Shown one piece after another: positions 1 to 8,675 of a stretch of 64,000 bases of DNA. Both the position numbers and the translations under genes were made by a program. The stretch's first letter is position 1, and each line of letters starts with the position of its first letter. The notes under the pieces are model-generated. The model did not search any database, was not told where the DNA came from, and saw only the letters and a list, made by a program, of their open reading frames with translations. Source of the DNA: SIG307 sp964545045 (lineage in GTDB: Bacteria > Bacillota > Clostridia > Lachnospirales > Lachnospiraceae); the NCBI GenBank assembly GCA_964545045.1, contig CAZJEN010000012.1, positions 1-64,000 of the forward strand, in the 5' to 3' direction.

Positions 1-127
1 GTATACATGTAAAGTATACCACAATTTCATCAAAAATCCAAAATTTTTTTAATATTTTTAATAAGTTATTATTTTAACACTCACTACTCCCCTCATCTTT
101 TAACACCGTATTTCCGCCAGGACAAGA

Positions 128-156
128 AAGGCGGCCACAGAATCTGTAGCCGCCTT
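128..156 (-). terminator. Terminator of the succinate operon
   Basis: An eight-base-pair GC-rich stem (AAGGCGGC pairing with GCCGCCTT) lies just downstream of the pckA stop codon and is followed on the minus strand by TTCTTG. It closes the 13-gene minus-strand unit. The first 127 bases of the window hold nothing else that I can support. Confidence 0.75.
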
Positions 157-179
157 GAAAACTTTATATTGCCACTGTC

Positions 180-1784
180 TTACAGCTGCGGGCCTGCCTT
201 TACTAAAGCCTTACCTGCATCGTTTCCGGTGTACTTATCGAAGTTCTTTACGAAACGAGCTGCAAGATCCTTTGCCTTGGTCTCCCACTCAGAAGCATCT
301 GCGTAGGTATCACGCGGGTCAAGGATGCCGGTATCAACACCCGGAAGCTCGGTCGGAACTGCGAAGTTGAAGTACGGAATGGTCTTGGTCTCTGCCTTTA
401 AGATAGAGCCGTCTAAGATAGCATCGATGATACCACGGGTATCCTTAATGGAGATACGCTTGCCGGTTCCGTTCCAACCGGTGTTTACAAGGTATGCCTT
501 TGCACCGCTCTTCTCCATCTTCTTAACAAGCTCTTCCGCATACTTGGTCGGATGAAGCTCTAAGAATGCCTGACCGAAGCAAGCAGAGAAGGTCGGGGTC
601 GGCTCGGTAATACCGCGCTCGGTTCCTGCAAGCTTGGAAGTGAATCCGGACAGGAAGTAGTACTGTGCCTGCTCCGGAGTTAATACGGAAACCGGCGGAA
701 GTACACCAAATGCGTCAGCGGAAAGGAAGATTACGTTCTTTGCATCCGGAGCTGCAGATACCGGACGAACGATCTTCTCAATGTGATTGATCGGGTAAGA
801 TACACGGGTGTTCTCGGTAACGGAACCGTCATCGAAATCACAAACACCGTTTGCATCAACGGTTACGTTCTCTAACAATGCGTTACGCTTAATTGCGTTG
901 TAGATATCCGGCTCAGAATCCTTATCAAGGTTGATAACCTTTGCATAGCAACCGCCCTCGAAGTTGAATACGCCGTTGTCATCCCAACCGTGCTCGTCGT
1001 CACCGATTAAGAGACGCTTCGGATCGGTGGAAAGGGTGGTCTTACCGGTACCGGAAAGACCGAAGAACAATGCAGTGTTCTCGTTGTTCATATCGGTGTT
1101 AGCGGAGCAGTGCATGGAAGCCATACCATTAAGCGGTAAGTAGTAGTTCATCATGGAGAACATACCCTTCTTCATCTCACCGCCGTACCAGGTGTTTAAG
1201 ATAACCTGCTCACGGGAAGTGATGTTGAATGCAACAGCGGTCTCAGAGTTAAGACCAAGCTCCTTGTAGTTCTCAACCTTAGCCTTGGATGCATTGTAGC
1301 ATACGAAATCCGGCTCGAAGTTCTCTAACTCTTCTGCAGTCGGGTTGATGAACATGTTCTTTACGAAATGTGCCTGCCAAGCTACTTCCATGATGAATCT
1401 GATTGCCATACGGGAATCAGCGTTGGTACCACAGAATAAGTCCATAACATACAACTTCTTATCGGAAAGCTGCTCAACAGCAAGCTTCTTTAATTCCTTC
1501 CAAGTGTCCTCGCTGCACGGATGGTTATCGTTCTTGAACTCCGGAGAGGTCCACCATACGGTATCCTTGGAATTCTCGTCCATAACGATGAACTTATCCT
1601 GCGGGGAACGTCCGGTGTAAATACCGGTCATTACGTTTACCGCACCAAGCTCGGTCTCCTGACCCTTCTCAAAGCCCTCCAGGCTCGGATCGGTCTCTGC
1701 CACAAACAGCTCCTCAAAAGACGGGTTGTGGATGATCTCTTTCGCACCCATGATGCCATACTTCGTTAAATCCAACTGACTCAT
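180..1784 (-). CDS. pckA: Phosphoenolpyruvate carboxykinase (ATP)
   Basis: A 534-residue protein of normal length for ATP-dependent PEP carboxykinase. The P-loop GLSGTGKT lies near residue 245 and is followed by the metal/nucleotide motif GDDEHGW. TGRSPQDKF near residue 60 belongs to the substrate site. The start follows AAGGAGG with good spacing. In glycolytic anaerobes this enzyme typically runs toward oxaloacetate, fixing CO2 and making ATP from PEP. That direction fits its place as the last gene of an operon that also encodes malate dehydrogenase, fumarase and fumarate reductase. It lies 24 bases after the exporter gene. Confidence 0.97.
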   Translation of the reverse strand: MSQLDLTKYGIMGAKEIIHNPSFEELFVAETDPSLEGFEKGQETELGAVNVMTGIYTGRSPQDKFIVMDENSKDTVWWTSPEFKNDNHPCSEDTWKELKKLAVEQLSDKKLYVMDLFCGTNADSRMAIRFIMEVAWQAHFVKNMFINPTAEELENFEPDFVCYNASKAKVENYKELGLNSETAVAFNITSREQVILNTWYGGEMKKGMFSMMNYYLPLNGMASMHCSANTDMNNENTALFFGLSGTGKTTLSTDPKRLLIGDDEHGWDDNGVFNFEGGCYAKVINLDKDSEPDIYNAIKRNALLENVTVDANGVCDFDDGSVTENTRVSYPINHIEKIVRPVSAAPDAKNVIFLSADAFGVLPPVSVLTPEQAQYYFLSGFTSKLAGTERGITEPTPTFSACFGQAFLELHPTKYAEELVKKMEKSGAKAYLVNTGWNGTGKRISIKDTRGIIDAILDGSILKAETKTIPYFNFAVPTELPGVDTGILDPRDTYADASEWETKAKDLAARFVKNFDKYTGNDAGKALVKAGPQL

Positions 1785-1808
1785 TAATATAGTCCTCCTT
1801 AAATAATA

Positions 1809-3047
1809 TTAAAATAAAATAATAATAAACTGTGATACAAATACTACCGCAACTAATGCAATCGGGTAGGTTGCCGCATAAGCAGCCGCAACATCTTCGG
1901 TTCCCGCCACGTGAATCAGCGTACCGAGAGCCGGTGTACTGGTCATACCGCCGGTAATGGAACCCAAAGTATTCAATACCGGAAGCTTCAGTACAAACTT
2001 CGCAAAGATGAAACCGATAATCATCGGAAGGATGGTAATGATTACACCATATACGAAATAGGAAATCTTAAACTCCTGTACAAATCTTGCTCCACCGGCA
2101 ATACCTGCGCCGATTAAGAACAACATAAGACCCAACTCTCTGAATACCTTAAGAGTGGTGGTACTCGGCATCAGGTTAACCTTTCCGATCTTTCCGAAAT
2201 GTCCGAATACAAGAGAAGCTAACAAGCATCCGCCGGTTGTAGTAAGGGAAAACGTAGTTCCGTTTAAGCCTGCGCCGGACAACGGAATCTTTACCATACC
2301 GATGACAACGCCGATTACCGCAGCAATGGCAAACGGTGCAATACCGAAATCATCCAGCTCAATCAGCTTACCGGTCTCCTTCTTTGCCGCAGCGCCGTCT
2401 TTGTCAACTAACAGCTTTGCTCTCTCTTCGTCCATGTTTACCTTTAAAATCTTAGGCAGAAGCTGAACGAATAAAACAACACCGATTACACCGAAAATAT
2501 AGGCAATACCGTAACCAACAGATACCAACTGCTCCAGTTCCGGAGTAGCAACAGATGCCTTCGCCGCAGAGAACGCCGGGGTAGAGGTAAGCGCACCCGC
2601 AAAAATACCGGACATAATTGCGGAAAGCTTTTCCATATCCGTTTCACCCATCATCTTACCAGCATAGATACAACCTACTGTTGCAAGACCACCTGCCACG
2701 ATAATGACAAGTCCGAGGAAAACGTAAGACTTGAAATTCTTCTTCATGTTACTGAAGAACTTCGGACCTGCAATAAAGCCTACGGAGGATACGAACAGGA
2801 TAAGTCCCATATTCTCGATAACCTTCAGTGCATTCGTTGTGTAATCCGGCAACTGTGCACTCAAATCATCATAGAACAGACAACCGTACACCAGTGCTAC
2901 CAGGAACACGCCCGCAGTACCTAAAGAGATACCCTTAATCGTAATTCTTCCGATTGCATATCCGACTGCTGCAATGGCAAACACACAAAATACCAAAAAC
3001 GTAATTCCCGTAATCGGAATCACACCGCCAAACAAATTCATAGTCAT
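1809..3047 (-). CDS. AAEx-family dicarboxylate exporter (AspT/YidE-like), likely succinate exporter
   Basis: A 412-residue, very hydrophobic protein with two homologous membrane halves, each containing a glycine/serine-rich segment (for example LTSTPAFSAAKA near residue 160 and GGMTSTPALGTL near 370). This is the duplication typical of the aspartate:alanine exchanger family, to which the Corynebacterium succinate exporter SucE1 belongs. The halves are joined by a short charged linker (about residues 200-235), not the paired TrkA-C domains found in AspT and SucE1. Its position between fumarate reductase and pckA points to succinate or another C4-dicarboxylate as substrate. That is inference. 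A start at the third residue (3041) has better spacing from AAGAGG. Confidence 0.8.
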   Translation of the reverse strand: MTMNLFGGVIPITGITFLVFCVFAIAAVGYAIGRITIKGISLGTAGVFLVALVYGCLFYDDLSAQLPDYTTNALKVIENMGLILFVSSVGFIAGPKFFSNMKKNFKSYVFLGLVIIVAGGLATVGCIYAGKMMGETDMEKLSAIMSGIFAGALTSTPAFSAAKASVATPELEQLVSVGYGIAYIFGVIGVVLFVQLLPKILKVNMDEERAKLLVDKDGAAAKKETGKLIELDDFGIAPFAIAAVIGVVIGMVKIPLSGAGLNGTTFSLTTTGGCLLASLVFGHFGKIGKVNLMPSTTTLKVFRELGLMLFLIGAGIAGGARFVQEFKISYFVYGVIITILPMIIGFIFAKFVLKLPVLNTLGSITGGMTSTPALGTLIHVAGTEDVAAAYAATYPIALVAVVFVSQFIIILF

Positions 3048-3109
3048 AGACCTCTTTTCTTAGTTTCTATCTTCTGATTTCTCATCTTTTGTTTGTAGTA
3101 ATATCTCTC

Positions 3110-4708
3110 TTATCTTCTCTTCGTGTAATCCGGTAAGAGCTTCGGAGATACTGCTTCGGTATTGATTCCCGCACTCTCAATTTCCTTCTCAAACTTCTCG
3201 ATATGTGCAAGAGTAAGCTTACCAACCGTTACATTCTTTGCCTTAGCTGCTGCATTGATACCTGCGCTTCTGCCGAATACGATAATATCAAGCAAAGAGT
3301 TACCCATGAGACGGTTCTTGCCGTGAATTCCTCCCACAGCCTCACCTGCTACAAACAGGTTCTGAACGTTGGTGGTCATACCGTCTGCGGTAATATCAAG
3401 ACCGCCGTTCTGGTAATGCAAGGTCGGATATACGAGAATCGGCTCCTTGCGGATATCGATGCCGTACTTCTCGAACATACGCATCATTGCCGGAATTCTC
3501 TTCTCGATGGTACCTTCTCCGCCGATTTTTTCAATCATCGGTGTATCTAACCATACACCCAAACCGCTTCCGGTGTCAACACCATTTTCTCTTTCAGAGC
3601 ATTCACGGATAATGGATGCTGCCGCAACGTCACGGGTTTCAAGCGGATGCATGAATACTTCGCCGTTACCGTTGACAAGCTTTGCGCCTAAGGAACGTAC
3701 CTTCTCGGTTACAAGTGCACCGAAAATCTGCTCCGGATATGCAACGCCGGTCGGATGATACTGTAAGGTCTCTGCGTAAAGAAGCTTTGCACCTACTCTG
3801 TAACCGAGAACCAGACCGTCTGCGGTTGCACCGTAGTGGTTGGAAGTCGGGAAGCCCTGGTAATGCATACGTCCCGCACCACCGGTTGCGATGATTACGG
3901 TCTTTGCCTTGGCAACCAATAATTCCTTGGTCTCCATGTTCATAAGAACCGCACCCGCAGCGTTACCGTTCTCATCAAGAATCAGCTCAATTGCTGCGGT
4001 AAAGTCAACTACCGGGATGTTACGGTTGAACACTTCGTCACGAAGGGTTCTCATGATTTCCGCACCGGAGTAGTCCTTTGCCGCATGCATACGCTTGCGG
4101 GAAGTACCGCCGCCGTGAGTGGTTACCATGGTACCGTCAGCGTCTTTATCGAACTCAACACCCAAGTTGCTCAGCCACTGGATTGCCTCCGGTGCATCAC
4201 AAACAAGCTTGGATAACAGTTCTCTCTTTGCTGCGAAATGACCGCCACCGAATGCATCCACAAAGTGGATTGCCGGGGAATCGTTCGGCTTATCAGCCGC
4301 CTGAATACCACCTTCAGCCATCATGGTGTTTGCATCACCGATACGAAGCTTAGTTACGATCATAACATCAGCGCCTGCCTCATTTGCCTCGATTGCTGCG
4401 GATGCACCTGCACCGCCGCCACCGATAATCAATACGTCGGTTTCGTAATCCGGCTTTGTAAGGTCAACGCTGTCCGCAGTAATACGGCTGTGTGCCTGAA
4501 GAATCTCAGCGAGCTCCGTCGGCACCTTCTCGCCCTTATTCGGACCGATCTTTAACTCAGCAAACTCATCCTTTTTGTAGTCCGGATGAAATGCTGCAAG
4601 TAAATCTTCCTTCTGCTTTGCAGTCATACGTTCCGGCTCCAAAGCAATATTTTTTTCTCTTGCTGCTTCTACGGCAGCGATAGATGCATGAAACTTTTCC
4701 GAATACAT
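3110..4708 (-). CDS. frdA: Fumarate reductase flavoprotein subunit (soluble type)
   Basis: A 532-residue FAD protein of the FrdA/SdhA family. The Rossmann motif DVLIIGGGGAGASAAIEA begins near residue 90, after an unusual N-terminal extension of about 88 residues. Family landmarks follow: an HGGGTSRKR segment, YHPTGV, an EKVRSLGA loop with the catalytic-type arginine, LHYQNGG, and the distal NRLMGNSLLD flavin motif. It ends soon after the FAD domain and lacks most of the long C-terminal helical/capping region of respiratory FrdA. Neither a signal peptide nor a membrane anchor gene is present. It should reduce fumarate to succinate in the cytoplasm with electrons from the neighbouring iron-sulfur subunit. 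It starts after AAGGAGG, 12 bases from frdB. Confidence 0.9.
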   Translation of the reverse strand: MYSEKFHASIAAVEAAREKNIALEPERMTAKQKEDLLAAFHPDYKKDEFAELKIGPNKGEKVPTELAEILQAHSRITADSVDLTKPDYETDVLIIGGGGAGASAAIEANEAGADVMIVTKLRIGDANTMMAEGGIQAADKPNDSPAIHFVDAFGGGHFAAKRELLSKLVCDAPEAIQWLSNLGVEFDKDADGTMVTTHGGGTSRKRMHAAKDYSGAEIMRTLRDEVFNRNIPVVDFTAAIELILDENGNAAGAVLMNMETKELLVAKAKTVIIATGGAGRMHYQGFPTSNHYGATADGLVLGYRVGAKLLYAETLQYHPTGVAYPEQIFGALVTEKVRSLGAKLVNGNGEVFMHPLETRDVAAASIIRECSERENGVDTGSGLGVWLDTPMIEKIGGEGTIEKRIPAMMRMFEKYGIDIRKEPILVYPTLHYQNGGLDITADGMTTNVQNLFVAGEAVGGIHGKNRLMGNSLLDIIVFGRSAGINAAAKAKNVTVGKLTLAHIEKFEKEIESAGINTEAVSPKLLPDYTKRR

Positions 4709-4720
4709 ATGCCATCCTCC

Positions 4721-5395
4721 TTACTTTTCGATTTCACGTGTGTTGTAGAGCTCTTTCATTTCCTCGATCGGCTTCTGCATAAGAGCTTCGATTAACTCAT
4801 TGAAGTCACCGTTCTTAATCTCTCTCACACGATCTTCAAGATGTCCGCAACCCGGTGCAAGATACTTACCGTTGATTCTTCTTGCCAGCATTGCTACCTG
4901 CGGATGGGAAATACCAGCCGGACATCTGGAGGAACATACGCCACACATTACACAGTCGAAAGACTCTTCCGCACACTTCTCGAAATCACCGCGCTGTGCG
5001 TACGCAATGTACTGCATTACATTTAAGCCCTGCGTACAGCTCTTGGTACAAGCGTTACAGCCGATACAAGCGTAAATCTCCGGATAAAGCTGCATCATAA
5101 CAGATTCGGTTACCGGAATATTCTCGATATCATATACCTGCTTTACAAGCGGGAAGAACGGTAATGTAGCTATGTACATATTGTCCTCTACCTTGGTCTG
5201 GCAGGCAAGACAAGCCTTCAGCTCCTTGTCTCCCTTAATACGGTAAATGGTTGCACAGGCACCGCAGAAACCGTTACGGCAACCGCAGCCTCTTACGAGC
5301 TGGTAGCCGGCATATTCCATAGCAGTCATAATGGTCAGGTTTTCCGGCACCTCGTACTTCTTACCGAAAAGAAAAATGCTAACTAATTTCTCCAT
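4721..5395 (-). CDS. frdB: Fumarate reductase iron-sulfur subunit with two full [4Fe-4S] motifs
   Basis: A 224-residue FrdB/SdhB-like protein. The N-terminal plant-type domain carries CGCRNGFCGAC followed by CLACQTK, binding a [2Fe-2S] cluster. The C-terminal part has CIGCNACTKSC (near residue 111) and CVMCGVCSSRCP (near 148), both with four cysteines. Respiratory FrdB normally has one [4Fe-4S] and one [3Fe-4S] cluster, the latter next to the quinone site. Two complete four-cysteine motifs and no anchor subunits suggest that it takes electrons from a soluble donor, plausibly the Flx/Hdr proteins encoded immediately upstream. It starts after AAAGGAGA. Confidence 0.88.
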   Translation of the reverse strand: MEKLVSIFLFGKKYEVPENLTIMTAMEYAGYQLVRGCGCRNGFCGACATIYRIKGDKELKACLACQTKVEDNMYIATLPFFPLVKQVYDIENIPVTESVMMQLYPEIYACIGCNACTKSCTQGLNVMQYIAYAQRGDFEKCAEESFDCVMCGVCSSRCPAGISHPQVAMLARRINGKYLAPGCGHLEDRVREIKNGDFNELIEALMQKPIEEMKELYNTREIEK

Positions 5396-5407
5396 GTTAT
5401 CTCTCCT

Positions 5408-6241
5408 TTAATACTCATCCGGCAATTCATCCAGCTCATCGCAACGGAATACCGGGCCGTCTTTGCAAACGTATTTAGAGCCTACATTACATCTTCCGCA
5501 TTTGCCGACTCCGCATTTCATTCGCAACTCAAGTGTCGTATAAATCTGGGTCTTGTCAAAGCCCATTGCGCAAAGGCCGTCCAACGTAAACTTAATCATA
5601 ATCGGCGGACCACACAAAACCGCAGTTTTATTTGTATCAAAGCCAAGCTCTTTTACATAGTTCGGTACAAAGCCTACATGACCGTCCCAACCCTCCTGCG
5701 GGTTATCAATGGTCAAATGCACCTTAACGCCTGCATCGTTGGACCACTCCTCGATAATCTCCTGATAGTCAAGTAAGTCATCCTTGCTTCTGGAACCGTA
5801 AACAATATCGATCTCACCGTAACGGTCACGATAATGTCTGCAATAGTTGATAACCGAACGAAGCGGTGCAAGACCTACGCCACCGGCAATAAAGAGAAGA
5901 TTCTTTCCGGCAAACACATCATCTACCGGGAACGGATTGCCGTACGGTCCTCTGATGGTAATCTGCTGGCCTGCCTCTGCCTGGTGCAACCACTCGGTTA
6001 CACAACCGCACTTCTTAATGGAAAACTCCATGTACTCTTCGTTGGTCGGAGAAGAGGTAATGGAAAACATTGCCTCGCCCACACCCGGAACGGAAAGCAT
6101 CGCACACTGTCCCGGACGATGATCGAATGCCTTCTTACCGTCCGGTGTAACCACACGGAAGGTCTTAATATCCGGCGTATCGATTCTCACATCGGTAATG
6201 ACGCCAATCTTGGGAATTAAAGTATCTTCGATATTATTCAC
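5408..6241 (-). CDS. flxA: FlxA-like FAD/NAD(P)-binding oxidoreductase with C-terminal [2Fe-2S]
   Basis: A ferredoxin-NADP-reductase-fold protein of about 277 residues. The FAD-binding barrel (RPGQCAMLSV, FSITSSP) precedes a nucleotide-binding domain with FIAGGVGLAPLRSVI. The C-terminal cysteine motif CGVGKCGRC plus YVCKDGPVF ligates a [2Fe-2S] cluster, as in AsrB, dihydroorotate dehydrogenase electron-transfer subunits and FlxA. In FlxABCD-HdrABC complexes this subunit oxidises NADH and passes electrons toward MvhD and HdrA. I place the start at GTG 6241, eight bases after GGAGGG, overlapping the preceding stop (GTGAATAA). A TTG at 6256 is the alternative. Confidence 0.85.
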   Translation of the reverse strand: MNNIEDTLIPKIGVITDVRIDTPDIKTFRVVTPDGKKAFDHRPGQCAMLSVPGVGEAMFSITSSPTNEEYMEFSIKKCGCVTEWLHQAEAGQQITIRGPYGNPFPVDDVFAGKNLLFIAGGVGLAPLRSVINYCRHYRDRYGEIDIVYGSRSKDDLLDYQEIIEEWSNDAGVKVHLTIDNPQEGWDGHVGFVPNYVKELGFDTNKTAVLCGPPIMIKFTLDGLCAMGFDKTQIYTTLELRMKCGVGKCGRCNVGSKYVCKDGPVFRCDELDELPDEY

Positions 6242-7262
6242 TTGCTTTCCCTCCAATCTTTTTCATTACTTTTACGATATTCATGGATATCGGACACTTG
6301 GAAAGACAACGTCCGCAACCTACACAGCTGAACATTCCGTCGTTATTTTCCGGATAGTACACCAGCTTGTGCATAAAACGCTGACGGAAACGTTCCTTCT
6401 GGGTCAGTCTGTTGTTTCCGTGTGCCATCTTGGTGAACTCGGAATACATACAGGAATCCCAGCATCTGTATCGAATCACACCGTTTCCGGTGTTGAAATC
6501 CTTAATGTCATAGCACTGACAGGTCGGACACACAAAGGTACAGGTTCCGCAACCGAGACAGGTCTGGGAAAGTTCATCCCATTCCGGTGCATCGAAGAAC
6601 TCCTTCGTCTTACCGCCGCCGAATGCATCCGTAGTAAGATCCTTTAACGGAAGCTTATTCATGATGGCAGTAATCTTTTCCTTCTGTGCGTTTACCTCAT
6701 CGTCACCGCACTCCTCGGTCAAACCGGAAAGCTTGCTCATAAGAGCCTCACCCTTCTCGGTGTTGGCACGGAAGAATACCTCGGTTTCGGTCTTCCATAC
6801 GGAAACATCTCCTGCCGGCTCCTCCGGGCTGATGCCGAAGGTCTGACAGAAACAAGTCTCGGACGGTCTGTTACAAGCCACGGAAACGATTACTCCATGC
6901 TCGCGTCTTGCGGCATAAAAGCTGTCCACCGGAGCGCTTAAGAACACTCTGTCCAACACTTCAAAACTCTTTACATCACAAGCGCGCACACCGAAAATCA
7001 CAAAATCCTCGGTCTCACTTCTGGTGTCAATAACCTCAATATTCTTACCGGAGGTTTTAAACTCCATTAAATTTTCCATCTGCGGAAAGAAGAAATCCTT
7101 CGGGCTTCTGACCGTATTTAAGGCATTGCTCCAGGTCACTCCCTCTTCCCACTTCTTATAAGTAGCAGCTCCGTCGGTTCCGTCTACCGGAAGATACAAT
7201 GATGCTGCCTTGGAAATTTCTGCAAATACAGAATTCATTGAGTCAAGAGAACATTTACGCAT
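6234..7262 (-). CDS. flxB: FlxB-like 4Fe-4S protein (AsrA family)
   Basis: A 342-residue protein resembling anaerobic sulfite reductase subunit A and FlxB. The N-terminal half has no clusters and holds a conserved CDVKSFEVLD segment and a CNRPSETCFC stretch. The C-terminal half has two ferredoxin-type motifs, CLGCGTCTFVCPTC near residue 250 and CVGCGRCLSKCP near 320. It probably relays electrons between FlxA and the other Fe-S subunits. The start at 7262 was chosen because ACAGGAGGG lies correctly upstream. The ATG overlaps the preceding stop as ATGCGTAA, which suggests translational coupling. Confidence 0.85.
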   Translation of the reverse strand: MRKCSLDSMNSVFAEISKAASLYLPVDGTDGAATYKKWEEGVTWSNALNTVRSPKDFFFPQMENLMEFKTSGKNIEVIDTRSETEDFVIFGVRACDVKSFEVLDRVFLSAPVDSFYAARREHGVIVSVACNRPSETCFCQTFGISPEEPAGDVSVWKTETEVFFRANTEKGEALMSKLSGLTEECGDDEVNAQKEKITAIMNKLPLKDLTTDAFGGGKTKEFFDAPEWDELSQTCLGCGTCTFVCPTCQCYDIKDFNTGNGVIRYRCWDSCMYSEFTKMAHGNNRLTQKERFRQRFMHKLVYYPENNDGMFSCVGCGRCLSKCPISMNIVKVMKKIGGKASE

Positions 7263-8253
7263 TGGTATCCCTCCTGTCAAAAACTTCACCCGGCTCCAAA
7301 TCCTCCGTCGTATAGTCCACAAGCGGAGCACGGGAACCAACCTCGGCACCTGCCTGATACTCACCGTAGAACTCGTTCATATCCTTGATAAACTTACGAT
7401 TTAACAAGTGAAGCGGAATGTTCTGCGGACATACTCTGGAACACTCGCCACAGTCCGTACAACGTCCTGCCACATGGTATGCTCTGATGATATGGAACAT
7501 CTTTTCCTCAAAGCTGTTTGCCGGAGCCTTATTCTCAACACCGGAATTCGGGTTGTCGAATACACACTTCTCACAGGTACATGCCGGACAAGCATCACGG
7601 CACGCATTACAGCGGATACAACGGGAAAGCTCGTTCTGCCAGAATGCGAATCTCTCGTCCGGAGTCATTGCCTCTAACTTCTCAACCTCGTCAAAACGGT
7701 TGGAGTCGATGACTTCGCCTTCTTCGCCCAACAGTTCATCATATGCAACATGCTTCTTACTCTTGCAGTTAACACATCTTTCAGCGAGAACCTCTGCGGT
7801 AGCAACCGCAACCGGCTGCTCCTCATAAAGGGTGGTCACCGCAAGCTTATCGCCGGTGCAATCCACAGAAGCGATACCCTCGCCGCAAATTGCCTTTACC
7901 TTTGCGATGTCAACCATACCCTCGCACGGAATACCCACAGCGTATACCTTTTCTCTGTCGAATCTGTGCTCCGTTAACAGCTGGTTAAAGCTGTAAGTAT
8001 CACACGGCTTTAAGAACACCAGCATCTTGCCTTCCAGACGATCGGTCTTTGCAACAAGATACTTGGAAAAGTTCGCGCCGCAGAAATCGTTCCATACAAA
8101 ATTCTCTCTTAAATCTGCCTCGCTCTTAAACACAGCCGGGGTAACGTCGTAATCGAACTCACCCTTATGCCAGCCGAGAACAGCAGTTACAGTTCCGTCT
8201 GCGAGCAGAGAAACTGCTTTGTCTAATAATTGATCACGTGTTATCGCTTGCAT
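7255..8253 (-). CDS. flxC: FlxC-like 4Fe-4S electron-transfer protein
   Basis: A 332-residue iron-sulfur protein. An N-terminal domain, with LKPCDTYSFNQLL and GIPCEGM, resembles the coenzyme F420 hydrogenase/dehydrogenase beta-type fold. A CVNCKSKKHV motif follows, then the ferredoxin motif CIRCNACRDACPACTC near residue 213 and CTDCGECSRVCP near 265. It overlaps the upstream flxD gene by 13 bases and the downstream flxB gene by 8, so the whole Flx block is tightly coupled. The probable role is internal electron wiring of the complex. The assignment to FlxC rests on order and architecture, since flxB and flxC are similar. Confidence 0.78.
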   Translation of the reverse strand: MQAITRDQLLDKAVSLLADGTVTAVLGWHKGEFDYDVTPAVFKSEADLRENFVWNDFCGANFSKYLVAKTDRLEGKMLVFLKPCDTYSFNQLLTEHRFDREKVYAVGIPCEGMVDIAKVKAICGEGIASVDCTGDKLAVTTLYEEQPVAVATAEVLAERCVNCKSKKHVAYDELLGEEGEVIDSNRFDEVEKLEAMTPDERFAFWQNELSRCIRCNACRDACPACTCEKCVFDNPNSGVENKAPANSFEEKMFHIIRAYHVAGRCTDCGECSRVCPQNIPLHLLNRKFIKDMNEFYGEYQAGAEVGSRAPLVDYTTEDLEPGEVFDRRDTNA

Positions 8254-8675
8254 CGCAGGTCCTCCAATCTCTTATTCGGTCCGAGAGCCGTTACCTTTTC
8301 CACGAAATCGTTCATGGTAGCGGCAAACTTTGCGCCTTCTGCTGCGGATACCCATTCTACGCGGGTACGTTCCTTCTCGATTCCGAGATAATCAAGCATC
8401 GAGAACAATGCAGCCATACGGCGGCGTGTATAGTAGTTACCGGATGTGTAGTGACAGTCACCCGGATGACAACCACAAAGGATTACTCCGTCTGCGCCTC
8501 TCTGGAAGGCACGTAAAATGAACATCGGATTTACACGACAGGAGCAAGGTACGCGGATGATTTTTACATCCGCCGGATAGTTCAGGCGGTTGTTGCCTGC
8601 AAGGTCTGCGCCTGCATAAGAACACCAGTTACAGCAAAACGCAACAATTAAAGGCTTAAATTCATTTACTTGCAT
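8241..8675 (-). CDS. flxD: FlxD / MvhD-type [2Fe-2S] subunit
   Basis: A 144-residue protein of the methyl-viologen-reducing hydrogenase delta subunit family. The signature cysteines are FCCNWCSYAGAD near the N-terminus, VPCSCRVNP, and CGCHPGDCHY near residue 80. MvhD is the adaptor that hands electrons from the input module (here FlxA-C) to HdrA. The gene overlaps the stop of hdrA by 10 bases and the start of flxC by 13. GGAGGTAG precedes the ATG. Separate mvhD next to full-length hdrA is the layout seen in NADH-linked Hdr complexes. Confidence 0.92.
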   Translation of the reverse strand: MQVNEFKPLIVAFCCNWCSYAGADLAGNNRLNYPADVKIIRVPCSCRVNPMFILRAFQRGADGVILCGCHPGDCHYTSGNYYTRRRMAALFSMLDYLGIEKERTRVEWVSAAEGAKFAATMNDFVEKVTALGPNKRLEDLRCKR

